Origin: Desulfocapsa sp050291935
GTDB lineage: Bacteria; Desulfobacterota; Desulfobulbia; Desulfobulbales; Desulfocapsaceae
Assembly: GCA_050291935.1 (NCBI GenBank)
Contig: JBNKKR010000018.1
Coordinates: 1-64,000, forward strand
Length of the DNA stretch: 64,000 nt
Reading direction: 5' to 3'
Positions 23,822 through 32,426 of the stretch are shown piece after piece. Numbering within the stretch: the first letter of the stretch is position 1; every line of letters starts with the position of its first letter. A program made the translations under genes and the position numbers. The notes below the pieces were generated by a model that did not search any database, was not told the origin of the DNA, and saw only the letters and a program-made list of their open reading frames with translations.

Positions 23822-25621
23822 ATGGAACAGGATAAAATTCGCAATGTGGCAATTATTGCCCATGTTGATCATGGAAAGACAACCTTAGTTGATGAGTTGT
23901 TTAAACACTCAGGTATGTTCCGGGAGAATCAGGAAGTGGCTGAGCGGATGATGGACTCCATGGATCTTGAAAGGGAACGCGGGATTACCATTACTGCCAA
24001 AAATGGGTCGTACCAGTATAAGGACTACTGGATCAACATTATTGATACCCCCGGCCATGCGGATTTTGGCGGGCAGGTGGAGCGGGTTTTGCGCATGGCG
24101 GATGGAGCGTTACTATTAGTGGACGCCCAGGAAGGGCCCATGCCGCAGACCTATTTTGTGTTAAAGAAAGCACTTGCCAATAATCTTCCTGTAATTGTTG
24201 TGATCAATAAGATCGATAAACCAGCCGCTCGTTGTGATTGGGTGGTTGATCAGGTATTTGATCTTTTTGTGAAACTTGATGCACCGGATGAGGTACTTGA
24301 CTTTCCGGTCGTGTATGCTTCCGCCAAGGAAGGCTACGCCTTAAAGGAGCATACCGATGAGGTGGTTGATGGCGGAAATATGCATCTTATTTCGGAGATG
24401 ATTGCCGCCCATATTCCTGCCCCCAGTGGGTCGGTAGATGCGCCTTTGCAGATGCAGGTCGGCACCATTGATTATTCTCCCTATCTTGGCAGGCTCGGTA
24501 TTGGCAAGGTGGTGAATGGTACCATGTCCATCAATCAGCCAATCAGTGTTGCCAGGCGCGATGGTTCTGTAAAACCGGTGCGTATTTCCAAGATTTTCAG
24601 ATTTACCTGTGATGAGAAGGTACCGGTGGAAACGGCGACAACCGGTGAGATTGTGGCAATTGCCGGTATGGACGATGTAACGGTTGGAGTCACTTTTACA
24701 GACCCTGAGGATCCACAGCCACTTCCTTTGATTGATATCGACCCGCCAACCATTTCCATGAATTTTATCCCCAACGATTCCCCCTTTGCCGGAAAAGAGG
24801 GGAAGTATGTTACTTCAAGGCATATTGAAGGACGCTTGCAAAAGGAGATCCTGGCCGATGTTGCGTTGCAGATTGAGCCGTTAACGGAGGGGGTTGGCTA
24901 CCGTGTTTCAGGGCGGGGAGAGTTGCATCTCTCTATTTTAATAGAAAAGATGCGTCGTGAAGGCTATGAGATGCAGGTTACCCGGCCACAGGTTATTTTA
25001 AAAGAGGAAAATGGGAAAACCCTTGAGCCTTACGAAGAGTTGACGGTGGATGTGGATGAGCAGTATCAGGGACCGGTCATTGAAAAACTAGGAAAACTCA
25101 AAGGGCAGATGGAAGAGATGAGCAGCCAAAATGGGATGGTGCGTCTCAAATTTAAGATTCCAACCCGGGGGCTCCTTGGTTATCGTTCAGATTTTATGAC
25201 TGATACCAAGGGAATGGGAATGATGAGTTATGTGTTTGCCGAGTATGGCCCGTGGGCCGGGGATATTATTAACCGGATCAATGGGGTACTGGTGGTGAAG
25301 GAACCCTGTACCGCCGTTGCCTATGCGCTCTTTAATCTGCAGGATCGGGGGAAGCTTTTTATCCATCCGGGTGCGCCTCTCTATCAGGGGCAGATTGTCG
25401 GCGAGCATGCACGTCCAACGGATCTGGTGGTCAATCCGGCTAAGGGAAAAAAACTTACCAATATGCGGGCCTCAGGGTCTGATGAGTCAGTTGTCTTAAC
25501 CCCTCCGGTGGAGATGACTCTTGAAGATTGTATCGCCTATATTAATGATGATGAGCTGGTGGAAGTGACACCTGAATCCATTCGGTTGCGAAAGAAGAGT
25601 GGTGTTCGCATTCGGGGATAA
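23822..25621 (+). CDS. typA: ribosome-associated GTPase TypA/BipA
   Basis: BipA is an EF-G-like GTPase that binds the ribosome and assists 50S assembly and stress growth. The 599-residue protein has G1 AHVDHGKTTLVDEL, switch region RERGITITAKNGS, G3 DTPGHADFGGQVER, G4 NKIDKP, and the C-terminal domain with RGLLGYRSDFMTDTKG and LVVNPAKGKKLTNMRASG, standard for TypA. Confidence 0.97.
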   Translation: MEQDKIRNVAIIAHVDHGKTTLVDELFKHSGMFRENQEVAERMMDSMDLERERGITITAKNGSYQYKDYWINIIDTPGHADFGGQVERVLRMADGALLLVDAQEGPMPQTYFVLKKALANNLPVIVVINKIDKPAARCDWVVDQVFDLFVKLDAPDEVLDFPVVYASAKEGYALKEHTDEVVDGGNMHLISEMIAAHIPAPSGSVDAPLQMQVGTIDYSPYLGRLGIGKVVNGTMSINQPISVARRDGSVKPVRISKIFRFTCDEKVPVETATTGEIVAIAGMDDVTVGVTFTDPEDPQPLPLIDIDPPTISMNFIPNDSPFAGKEGKYVTSRHIEGRLQKEILADVALQIEPLTEGVGYRVSGRGELHLSILIEKMRREGYEMQVTRPQVILKEENGKTLEPYEELTVDVDEQYQGPVIEKLGKLKGQMEEMSSQNGMVRLKFKIPTRGLLGYRSDFMTDTKGMGMMSYVFAEYGPWAGDIINRINGVLVVKEPCTAVAYALFNLQDRGKLFIHPGAPLYQGQIVGEHARPTDLVVNPAKGKKLTNMRASGSDESVVLTPPVEMTLEDCIAYINDDELVEVTPESIRLRKKSGVRIRG

Positions 25622-25626
25622 GGGAT

Positions 25627-25722
25627 ATGAAAGATCTTCTTTTTGTGTTGATAGCCGGATGTTGCGGTATGGGAGTTTTTGCCTATATTGTCAAACGGTA
25701 TGGCAGTGAATGCATGCCCTGA
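25627..25722 (+). CDS. candidate 31-residue single-pass membrane peptide
   Basis: Five bases after the typA stop an ATG opens MKDLLFVLIAGCCGMGVFAY then IVKRYGSECMP. The first two thirds are hydrophobic enough for one membrane span, and a short charged tail follows. The AGGGA tract is only 2 bases from the ATG, a weak ribosome site, but reinitiation after typA is possible. A terminator follows 11 bases after its stop, so it would close the typA transcript. No family known. Confidence 0.4.
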   Translation: MKDLLFVLIAGCCGMGVFAYIVKRYGSECMP

Positions 25723-25733
25723 CTGCTAATGTA

Positions 25734-25766
25734 CAGCACCGTCGGTGCTGGTTTTGGCGTTTTTTG
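25734..25766 (+). terminator. rho-independent terminator after typA
   Basis: CAGCACC and GGTGCTG form a perfect 7-bp stem with a GTC loop, followed by GTTTTGGCGTTTTTT. It separates the typA transcript from the convergent Nudix gene. Confidence 0.7.
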
Positions 25767-25787
25767 GTTGTTAAAGACAATCTTTGG

Positions 25788-26216
25788 CTAACCTGCGTTT
25801 TTATGGGCGTAGTAATCGGCAATAATCTTGCTGTGATCAAAGACAAGATCCGGTATTTCCTGTTCTGAAAAGAGTCTTGCCTCAGCAGCGTCATCGCCGG
25901 CGATGGGGGCTGTTGTACCTGTTGCGATAAAGATGGTCGAGGCCGTATGTTGGCGCGGATCTCGCCCTGGATCGGAATAGGTTCTAAATTGTTTGCAATC
26001 CGTTATGGCAATACCTGTTTCTTCCTTGGCTTCCCTTGCCGCTGCGCTCTCATAGGACTCACCATAGTCGACAAAACCGCCAGGCAGTGCCCAACCGTAA
26101 GGTGGGTTTTTGCGTTTAATAAGGACAATTTTAGAATCGATTTCGATTATGATATCCACCGTTGGTACCGGGTTGCGATACACTTCTATTGTGTTGTGGC
26201 AGTGGGGGCAGCGCAT
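25788..26216 (-). CDS. Nudix hydrolase
   Basis: A 142-residue Nudix protein. The Nudix box is complete at about 47-69 (GGFVDYGESYESAAAREAKEETGI has GX5EX7REXXEEXG). A single N-terminal CPHC pair (residues 3-6) looks like half a zinc ribbon; the second pair is missing, so zinc binding is doubtful or made by a dimer. Likely substrates are ADP-ribose or related nucleotides. The gene follows the HAD gene with a 2-base gap on the reverse strand. Confidence 0.88.
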   Translation of the reverse strand: MRCPHCHNTIEVYRNPVPTVDIIIEIDSKIVLIKRKNPPYGWALPGGFVDYGESYESAAAREAKEETGIAITDCKQFRTYSDPGRDPRQHTASTIFIATGTTAPIAGDDAAEARLFSEQEIPDLVFDHSKIIADYYAHKNAG

Positions 26217-26218
26217 GA

Positions 26219-26797
26219 TTATTCCTCGATATTAAGAAGGTTCCCCAGCTCTTGCCAATTGCTCACGCTACTAAGTGTGTGTTTGCCAATATTCCAGGGT
26301 TGATCATAGACGATGGGTGTTATCTCAGTTGTGGCCAAATGCAGACATGTTTCCACCCTGTCATCCACAAAATAAGCTAACTTGTGTTCTTTGATGTAGC
26401 GGCTCTTATCGTTGTGATCTCCAGTAGTGATCAGCTTGACGTTATCACAGGTTTCTTTTGGGAAAAAGTGATCCAGCCAGTCAGTGACAGGGTTGCTGAG
26501 CAGCCTTGCGGTGATAATGGTGATGGTAGAACGTTTTGCAAGACGCGTAAGAACATCCACGGCCCCCGGAATGGGTTGCAGGCCGGTGCTGAGTGAGTCC
26601 CGCATGATGGTGTGAAAAAGCTCTTCCACATGCGCCTTTGGAATGCCAAGACAATCTTCCACTTCAAAATCTTTGATGTCATCAAGTGTAAAAGAGCAGT
26701 GGCCATACTGTTCACAGGCCAGGCGGAGAAAAACCTCTCCGGTGTGGGCAATAACCCCGTCAAAATCAAAACCTATTTCATGGCTGTCAATATGCAT
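26219..26797 (-). CDS. HAD-family phosphatase-like protein
   Basis: A 192-residue HAD-like protein: FDFDGVIA supplies the nucleophile Asp pair (DxDG), IITAR the second motif, and YFVDDRVETC the acidic third motif; a helical cap lies at about 30-85. It resembles the 5' nucleotidase NT5C/YqfW type. Substrate unknown. The start overlaps the end of panE by 11 bases. Confidence 0.8.
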   Translation of the reverse strand: MHIDSHEIGFDFDGVIAHTGEVFLRLACEQYGHCSFTLDDIKDFEVEDCLGIPKAHVEELFHTIMRDSLSTGLQPIPGAVDVLTRLAKRSTITIITARLLSNPVTDWLDHFFPKETCDNVKLITTGDHNDKSRYIKEHKLAYFVDDRVETCLHLATTEITPIVYDQPWNIGKHTLSSVSNWQELGNLLNIEE

Positions 26798-27719
26798 CTT
26801 GTATCTGTTGGATTTTAGTGATTACGGTATCGTTTTCCGGGGTGAGGATATGGAGTTCTCTTCCCATTTGGCTAATGATACCATTGATACTGTTAATTTC
26901 TGTAGGTCGTTTATTGCGAACGTCCTGGAGCATTGATGAGATATTAGTTGCTGTGCGCTTACAGACGGTTATGGTCTCTTGTACTGGATCATTGACAATG
27001 GAGATGTTTTGCGCCTTTGCCGCTGTTATCGCCTCTTGAACGAGTTTTGTGAGCTGCGTACGTGCCTCTTGGTTGTTGAGTAATTCTCCGTTTGGGCAGT
27101 TATGGATTACGCTTAATGCATTTATTCCAACATTTACAAAGAGCTTGGCCCACAATTTTTCATGGATATCCTCGGTAAAGGAGGAGGCTAGGCCACTTGT
27201 GTTGAGAAGCTCAAGGAGCGGCGTTAAGTCTTTAGTCTTTTTATCCATCGTTTGCGCATTTGCAAATCCTAAATAGGTATGTCCAATTCCTGCATGCCTG
27301 ATATGCCCCTCTCCCAGACGGGTTGCACCTTCTGAGGTGGTGGCCAAAAGGGGGCGGGTGGTGGATTGTAGGGCGGTAGCTAAGTGTACATGGCCAAGAC
27401 CGTTTTGCAGAAAAATTGGCAGACTGTTTTGTGAAAAGAGTGGAGTGATGGCTTGTAGGTTTCGCTCAAGGTCGTAGGACTTAACACAGGAAAAGATATA
27501 GTCAAATGGGCCGACCAGTGTGGATCTATCCACCACAGGCACGGGGATTGTTGTTGTATGGTTTTCCCGTTCGACAACAATCCCTTGCCGGTTGAGCAGT
27601 TTTGCCCGCTCCGGGCGATGATCAATAAGCAGGACCTCGTCCTGCGTACTTTTGGCCAAAAAAAGTTTACTGGCCAAAAGGCAACCCAGAGCTCCGGGGC
27701 CGACTACCGCGATACGCAT
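26787..27719 (-). CDS. panE: 2-dehydropantoate 2-reductase
   Basis: PanE-like ketopantoate reductase (NADPH). The 310-residue protein has the dinucleotide-binding start MRIAVVGPGALGCLLASKL, the active Lys region in EKLWAKLFVNVGINALSVI, and the C-terminal RPTEINSINGII. Ketopantoate comes from PanB (15823-16659). Because this family has several paralogues with other ketoacid substrates, the panE symbol is likely but not certain. Confidence 0.85.
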   Translation of the reverse strand: MRIAVVGPGALGCLLASKLFLAKSTQDEVLLIDHRPERAKLLNRQGIVVERENHTTTIPVPVVDRSTLVGPFDYIFSCVKSYDLERNLQAITPLFSQNSLPIFLQNGLGHVHLATALQSTTRPLLATTSEGATRLGEGHIRHAGIGHTYLGFANAQTMDKKTKDLTPLLELLNTSGLASSFTEDIHEKLWAKLFVNVGINALSVIHNCPNGELLNNQEARTQLTKLVQEAITAAKAQNISIVNDPVQETITVCKRTATNISSMLQDVRNKRPTEINSINGIISQMGRELHILTPENDTVITKIQQIQDAY

Positions 27720-27749
27720 GGATTTTTTTCTGACATTCCAAACAGCCGG

Positions 27750-28550
27750 TTATTGCACAACCTTTGCGCTTTCAACGATTGCTTCGTATTTGTAGCCGGC
27801 ACCAAAATCTTTGTTGGCGGCCAGTACCCCTTCCATGGTCACAGTGTCACCCACTTTGACACTGTCGTTGCTGGTGATAACAAGATCATGACTGTTTGTC
27901 GTGGGATCTCCGCTACCATCTTGCAAATGTATCCAATTGCGTCCCATGATCATCGGGCTAAATTTTACCACTTGTCCTCTAATGCGAAGGGTTTTTCCGT
28001 TGAGAGCCTCTTTTTTAGAAAAGATATCTCCCACCCGATACCCATTCTCTCCCTCTGCTTTATCAACGCTGATATCAGCAAAAGGGGTAATGGCGCCAAG
28101 GCTTCCGCCTGAACCTGCAGCCTGCACCTGATGTGCCTGGGGCTCTTGTCCTTCGGCGGCAATAGCACTGGCAAAAGAGTCAGCACCACTGTTTGTTTGT
28201 TTAGGGCCCAAGTGAGGGGAAGCGGCTGCCTGAACAAGCCCTTCGGAAAAGATAATGGATGCAAAGGTGCGATTAAGGGTTTTGCTGCTAAAATTTTTCA
28301 TCACCATTCCAGGGCGGCAGCTTACCTCTTCTCCTACTGCCACCTTACTCTGGGGGATGGCTATCCATGGTTTTGCCGAGCCGGTGTCAATTTGCAGGTA
28401 CGTGTATCCTCCACTGTCCATGGTTTCTAAAACTTTTCCTGTCAAGCTGCCATCGCCCGCCTGCGCAGATGTGGAAGTAACTAAACCTACAAAAACGGCC
28501 AAGCCAATGGCCAGGCAGAATAGCAGTCTTTGGTATGCTGTTTTTTTCAT
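27750..28550 (-). CDS. periplasmic protein with two OB-fold-like domains
   Basis: A 266-residue protein with a signal peptide (about 1-31, ending STSAQA). Residues ~33-105 (GSLTGKVLETMDSGGYTYLQ, then PWIAIPQSKVAVGEEV, FSSKTLNRTF) resemble the NrfJ-related redox/heme-export-associated OB domain. A low-complexity linker follows, and a second OB-like domain at ~175-266 (LRIRGQVVKFSPMIMGRNW, LQDGSG, GDTVTMEGVL, YKYEAIVESAKV). Both halves look alike, as if duplicated. Exact function unknown; ligand binding in the periplasm is likely. Confidence 0.65.
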   Translation of the reverse strand: MKKTAYQRLLFCLAIGLAVFVGLVTSTSAQAGDGSLTGKVLETMDSGGYTYLQIDTGSAKPWIAIPQSKVAVGEEVSCRPGMVMKNFSSKTLNRTFASIIFSEGLVQAAASPHLGPKQTNSGADSFASAIAAEGQEPQAHQVQAAGSGGSLGAITPFADISVDKAEGENGYRVGDIFSKKEALNGKTLRIRGQVVKFSPMIMGRNWIHLQDGSGDPTTNSHDLVITSNDSVKVGDTVTMEGVLAANKDFGAGYKYEAIVESAKVVQ

Positions 28551-28591
28551 TTGAACGGTCCTTTGCTAAAATAATGGTGTAATCCCTTGCT

Positions 28592-29116
28592 CTAATCCCC
28601 TTCGATCAGAAAAGAGACGAATTCAAGAATACTTTTTGACCAGAGTTCGTATGCTTTACGTTGTAAGTGTACGCCATCACCCTGGAAAAATTCGGGAGTG
28701 GGCTTGAATCTGGTAAACATGTCGAGGTAACAAGATCCTGTTTGTTGGGTCATTGGCTCAATCTTTGCGTTTATTTGCTGCAAAGCATCCATGTTGAGCC
28801 AGGGGAGTTGAATGGGGAGCAGGCTGTTGGTAATGACTTCTGTTGTTGGGTATTGCGAAGTCAGCGCCACAATGATTTGCCGCAAGGGTTCTAAGAAACT
28901 GTAGTCTTCAATGATCAGATTATTTGTTCCAATCATTAACAATATCATTTCTGGGTCTTTAATGGACTGCGTGATGGCCGGAATGCGAGTTAACAGCCCT
29001 TGGGTGGTTTCCCCGGGGACGCCACGGTTGATAATGGTAAAGTGGGGCATTCGCTCTTGCCAATCATAATCAGCGATAAGCGAATCACCTAAAAAGAGAA
29101 AAGTACCTTGTTTCAT
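28592..29116 (-). CDS. SGNH/GDSL-type esterase
   Basis: A 174-residue SGNH hydrolase with block I FLGDSLIADY (catalytic Ser), block II Gly in NRGVPGETTQG, block III IGTNN, and block V GDGVHLQRKAYELW (Asp/His). No signal peptide is visible, so it is probably cytoplasmic, like thioesterase/lysophospholipase TesA-like enzymes without export. It lies in the reverse-strand run between the OB-fold protein and glgX. Confidence 0.88.
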   Translation of the reverse strand: MKQGTFLFLGDSLIADYDWQERMPHFTIINRGVPGETTQGLLTRIPAITQSIKDPEMILLMIGTNNLIIEDYSFLEPLRQIIVALTSQYPTTEVITNSLLPIQLPWLNMDALQQINAKIEPMTQQTGSCYLDMFTRFKPTPEFFQGDGVHLQRKAYELWSKSILEFVSFLIEGD

Positions 29117-29194
29117 CTGCTACTGGCTTGCCTTATACGTTTTAAAGTAATAGGTGACAAGGATAAATCTTCTCATCCAAAATGGCAAGGGTAT

Positions 29195-31306
29195 CTATTC
29201 TGAAAATGTGTACCCCCCCTGTTTTTGTACTGATGTTGTCCTAAGCACCACTGCTGCCATCGCCAGCACACGAACCCGACCACGTTCCAGCTGCCTGGTG
29301 GAAAAGGGTGTTTTGGGAAAATCGTTGGGGGACTTGCGCGCGGTATCAACCATACACGCCCACCCCCCTTTTTTTTGGGACGGGCGTGGCAAATTAAACT
29401 CTACGTCCCCAACCCGTTGCCCGTTGAGCAGTATCAGAAAATCAGGCTCATATTCGCCCCCTTTGAGGGTGAAGGCAAGGGTGTGGCATCCGCCGGACCA
29501 ATCCTCTTTGTCCGGTTGTAATGAGTGCCAGATAATTTCTGCATCGCTGCTATTTTGAAAGAAATTTCGTCTGCGAAAAATCGGGTATGTTTTGCGAAGG
29601 AGAATACATTTTCTAAAAAAACGTAATAATCCACTGTTCTTTTTACAAAGGGTCCAGTCAACCCAACTCGTTGCATTGTCTTGACACCAGCTATTGTTGT
29701 TGCCTGCCTGACTTCGGCCAAACTCATCACCGGCGGTGATCATTGGTACTCCCTGGGAGAGGAAGAGGAGCAGTCCAAAGCTTCGTATACGGCGCATGCG
29801 CATAAGGTGAATTTCCGGGTCGTTGCTTTTTCCCTCAACGCCACTGTTCCAACTGAGATTATGATTGTCACCATCCCGGTTGTCCTCCCCGTTGTTGTGA
29901 TTGGCCTTCTTTTCATAGCTTACCAGGTCAAACAGGGTGAATCCGTCGTGACTGGTGATAAAGTTGATGGAGTTGCACGGTGTGCGGTCGCTGCTCTGGT
30001 AGAGGTCTGAACTCCCTGCAATACGAGTGGCGAGATTGGCAATGGAATTGCTGTGTCCTGCCATAAAGGCGCGGATGTCGTCTCTAAATTTTCCATTCCA
30101 TTCCGCCCATCGGCTATCGCGGGAGAAGCTGCCCACTTGATATAATCCCGCAGCGTCCCAGGCCTCTGCAATTATTTTTGTGTCTCTTAGGATGGGATCC
30201 TGGGCAATCATTTCAATCATCGGTGGGTTGGCAAGCACCTCTCCATTGGAATCTCGCCCTAAAATGGACGCCAAATCAAAGCGAAAACCGTCAACATGCA
30301 TTTCCATGACCCAGTAACGTAAGGACCTGAGGATAAATTCACGAACAACCGGATGATTGCAGTTGAAGGTGTTGCCGCAGCCGGAATAGTTTAAATAATG
30401 ATGTCCACTGTTTTTATCAAGAAGGTAGTAGATGGTGTTGTCAATGCCCCTAAAACTTGTACTATTCCCCTCATAACCACCTTCGCCGGTATGGTTGTAG
30501 ACCATATCGAGAATGACTTCAATTCCGGCCTGATGCAGGCTACGGACCATCGTTTTAAATTCTTTTATATGCTGTTTATGGTTTGCCGCAAGACCTGATT
30601 TGAGTGCGAAAAAAGAGATTGGATTATAGCCCCAAAAGTTTTTTAGCTTCTCACCGCTCTCGGGATGGGTAAAGGTGTTGTCGTTTTCGTCCCATTCTGT
30701 TACCGGCATAAGCTCAACAGCGGTCACACCAAGTTTTGTGAGATAGGGGATTTTTTCGATAATGCCAAGATAGCTCCCCGGGTTTTTCACCTGTGAACTC
30801 TGGTCCCTGGTAAAACCGCGAACATGCAGTTCGTAGATAATGGAATCCACCATGGGGATTTTGAGTGGTCGATCATTCTGCCAGTCAAATTCGTGGTCAC
30901 TGAGTCTGCAGACGGGAATGGTATTGGGAAAAGATGGCGCACCCCATTTACGGCCTTTGATATTTTGACAATAGGGATCAATCAGTACCTGTTTGTTGTT
31001 GAATATCAGACCGGTTTTTTGGATGTCGCTCGTTCCGCTTATCCGGTAGCCGTAAGAGAAATCACGCTCGTTGGTAATAAGTAAAATATGCCAGATATCG
31101 CCGGTACGGTTCAGGTTTGGGTCAAAAGGGATCTCAATACGCTGAAGTGTTTGCCCATGGCCCTCACGTTCTATAACAAGATGCACTGCAGTGGCGTGTC
31201 TCGAAAACAGGGTAAAATTAATGCCGTTTTCAACAACCACTGCTCCGCCGGGGAGAGGGTAGCCTCTCTTGCAGGAAAAGGAAGAAAAATTTTTTTTCTT
31301 GCTCAT
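29195..31306 (-). CDS. glgX: glycogen debranching enzyme (isoamylase family)
   Basis: A 703-residue GH13 isoamylase/GlgX that cleaves alpha-1,6 branches of glycogen. It has an N-terminal CBM48-like domain (GYPLPGGAVVVENGINFTLFSRHA), IELHVRGFT, MVYNHTGEG, DGFRFDLAS (nucleophile Asp), IAEAWDAAGLYQVG (acid/base Glu), and FITSHDGFTL (stabilising Asp). No other glycogen genes occur in the window. A possible first start lies near the end of a charged stretch (MSKKKNFSSFSC). Confidence 0.93.
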   Translation of the reverse strand: MSKKKNFSSFSCKRGYPLPGGAVVVENGINFTLFSRHATAVHLVIEREGHGQTLQRIEIPFDPNLNRTGDIWHILLITNERDFSYGYRISGTSDIQKTGLIFNNKQVLIDPYCQNIKGRKWGAPSFPNTIPVCRLSDHEFDWQNDRPLKIPMVDSIIYELHVRGFTRDQSSQVKNPGSYLGIIEKIPYLTKLGVTAVELMPVTEWDENDNTFTHPESGEKLKNFWGYNPISFFALKSGLAANHKQHIKEFKTMVRSLHQAGIEVILDMVYNHTGEGGYEGNSTSFRGIDNTIYYLLDKNSGHHYLNYSGCGNTFNCNHPVVREFILRSLRYWVMEMHVDGFRFDLASILGRDSNGEVLANPPMIEMIAQDPILRDTKIIAEAWDAAGLYQVGSFSRDSRWAEWNGKFRDDIRAFMAGHSNSIANLATRIAGSSDLYQSSDRTPCNSINFITSHDGFTLFDLVSYEKKANHNNGEDNRDGDNHNLSWNSGVEGKSNDPEIHLMRMRRIRSFGLLLFLSQGVPMITAGDEFGRSQAGNNNSWCQDNATSWVDWTLCKKNSGLLRFFRKCILLRKTYPIFRRRNFFQNSSDAEIIWHSLQPDKEDWSGGCHTLAFTLKGGEYEPDFLILLNGQRVGDVEFNLPRPSQKKGGWACMVDTARKSPNDFPKTPFSTRQLERGRVRVLAMAAVVLRTTSVQKQGGYTFSE

Positions 31307-31449
31307 ATCGATAATGATAACTATAATTATTTAATAGTTTGGTGCAGCGTGGAAGTGTGTTTATTGGTAAAAGAATACACCAGCATGTCAAAAAGGTGAA
31401 GGATTCTGTTTGTTGACGGATCCTGATCGCAGACGAAAGGAGTTTTGAT

Positions 31450-32397
31450 ATGGGAATGTTCCAGAAATTAAAGATTGGCGATGAAGTAACTCCGGAAATT
31501 GATTGGGAAATGACGCCGGAGCTTACTTTTGGTACCTTTGAATCCTGGGGCGGACGAGAGCGTGTCCGCAGTAGAGTAAGTAACACCGAACGGGTCTATT
31601 ACTTCTTTGTTGACAATTGGGAGCAAACGCCAAAGCTGTGTCTTATGGAGAGAGGTGTTAAACATGCCGAAGTGGTGGCAGAGATCAAGGCGCCCGAGGA
31701 AATGCTTAAAAGCTGTGTGGCCAAACAGGGTTCCTCCTCACTGTTTGAAAAAAGTTATGCAGTTGATACAACGATAAAAGAGTGGCTCATTGCCAATATT
31801 CTTACTGGTGAAAATGACTCAAAGGTGATTCCCATTACCAAAGAGGTAATTGTTGAGGATATGGGTGAACCGCTTCCGTTGCTTGGGAAATCAAATTTTA
31901 GTGGTGATGTGATCACGTTACCGTCTGAAGAATCCTTTTTGCAGGAAGAAGAAATTGGAACTTTTATGCAGAAGTGGAATTTTTTTGAGAAAGAGCATAA
32001 TCCCAAAGGGGCGTTTCACAATCATTTTGTAGACGTTGGAGATGGGCAAACCGTCGTGGATCAAAAAACCGGACTGATGTGGCAGCGGACAGGGCTGGAT
32101 ATAACGTCCATACGCACCATGCTTCGTAATATCGAACGGTTGAATAAAGAGGGTTTTGCGGGGCATCATGACTGGCGAATGCCTTCCATGGAGGAGGCGA
32201 TGTCATTGATGGAACCAACGAAAAACCGCAAAGGTGTCCATCTGCGGCGCTGTTTTTCCAGGGAGCAACCATTTGTTTTTGTGGCTGCAAAACGAAAACC
32301 CGGAGGCTATTGGTTCGTCGATTATAAACAGGGACGCTGCTTCTGGTCATCGGGGACAATTCCCGGCGGATTTGCAAGGCTTTGTCGTAGTCTCTAG
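31450..32397 (+). CDS. DUF1566 (Lcl C-terminal domain) protein
   Basis: A 315-residue protein. Residues ~1-190 are not recognised and are acidic. The last ~110 residues are a DUF1566/Lcl C-terminal domain: VVDQKTGLMWQRTG, NKEGFAGHHDWRMPSMEEAMSL, and the end YWFVDYKQGRCFWSSG then GGFARLCRS. This fold is common in bacterial surface or secreted proteins and may bind sugars. No signal peptide, so a cytoplasmic form is implied. AAAGGAG precedes the ATG. It is divergent from glgX. Confidence 0.75.
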   Translation: MGMFQKLKIGDEVTPEIDWEMTPELTFGTFESWGGRERVRSRVSNTERVYYFFVDNWEQTPKLCLMERGVKHAEVVAEIKAPEEMLKSCVAKQGSSSLFEKSYAVDTTIKEWLIANILTGENDSKVIPITKEVIVEDMGEPLPLLGKSNFSGDVITLPSEESFLQEEEIGTFMQKWNFFEKEHNPKGAFHNHFVDVGDGQTVVDQKTGLMWQRTGLDITSIRTMLRNIERLNKEGFAGHHDWRMPSMEEAMSLMEPTKNRKGVHLRRCFSREQPFVFVAAKRKPGGYWFVDYKQGRCFWSSGTIPGGFARLCRSL

Positions 32398-32426
32398 CAG
32401 GTAATTACTTAGTAAATATGTATGGA

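Noticed and set aside
30398..31399. Several forward frames opposite glgX
   Set aside because: Shadows of the glgX coding strand with no domain features.
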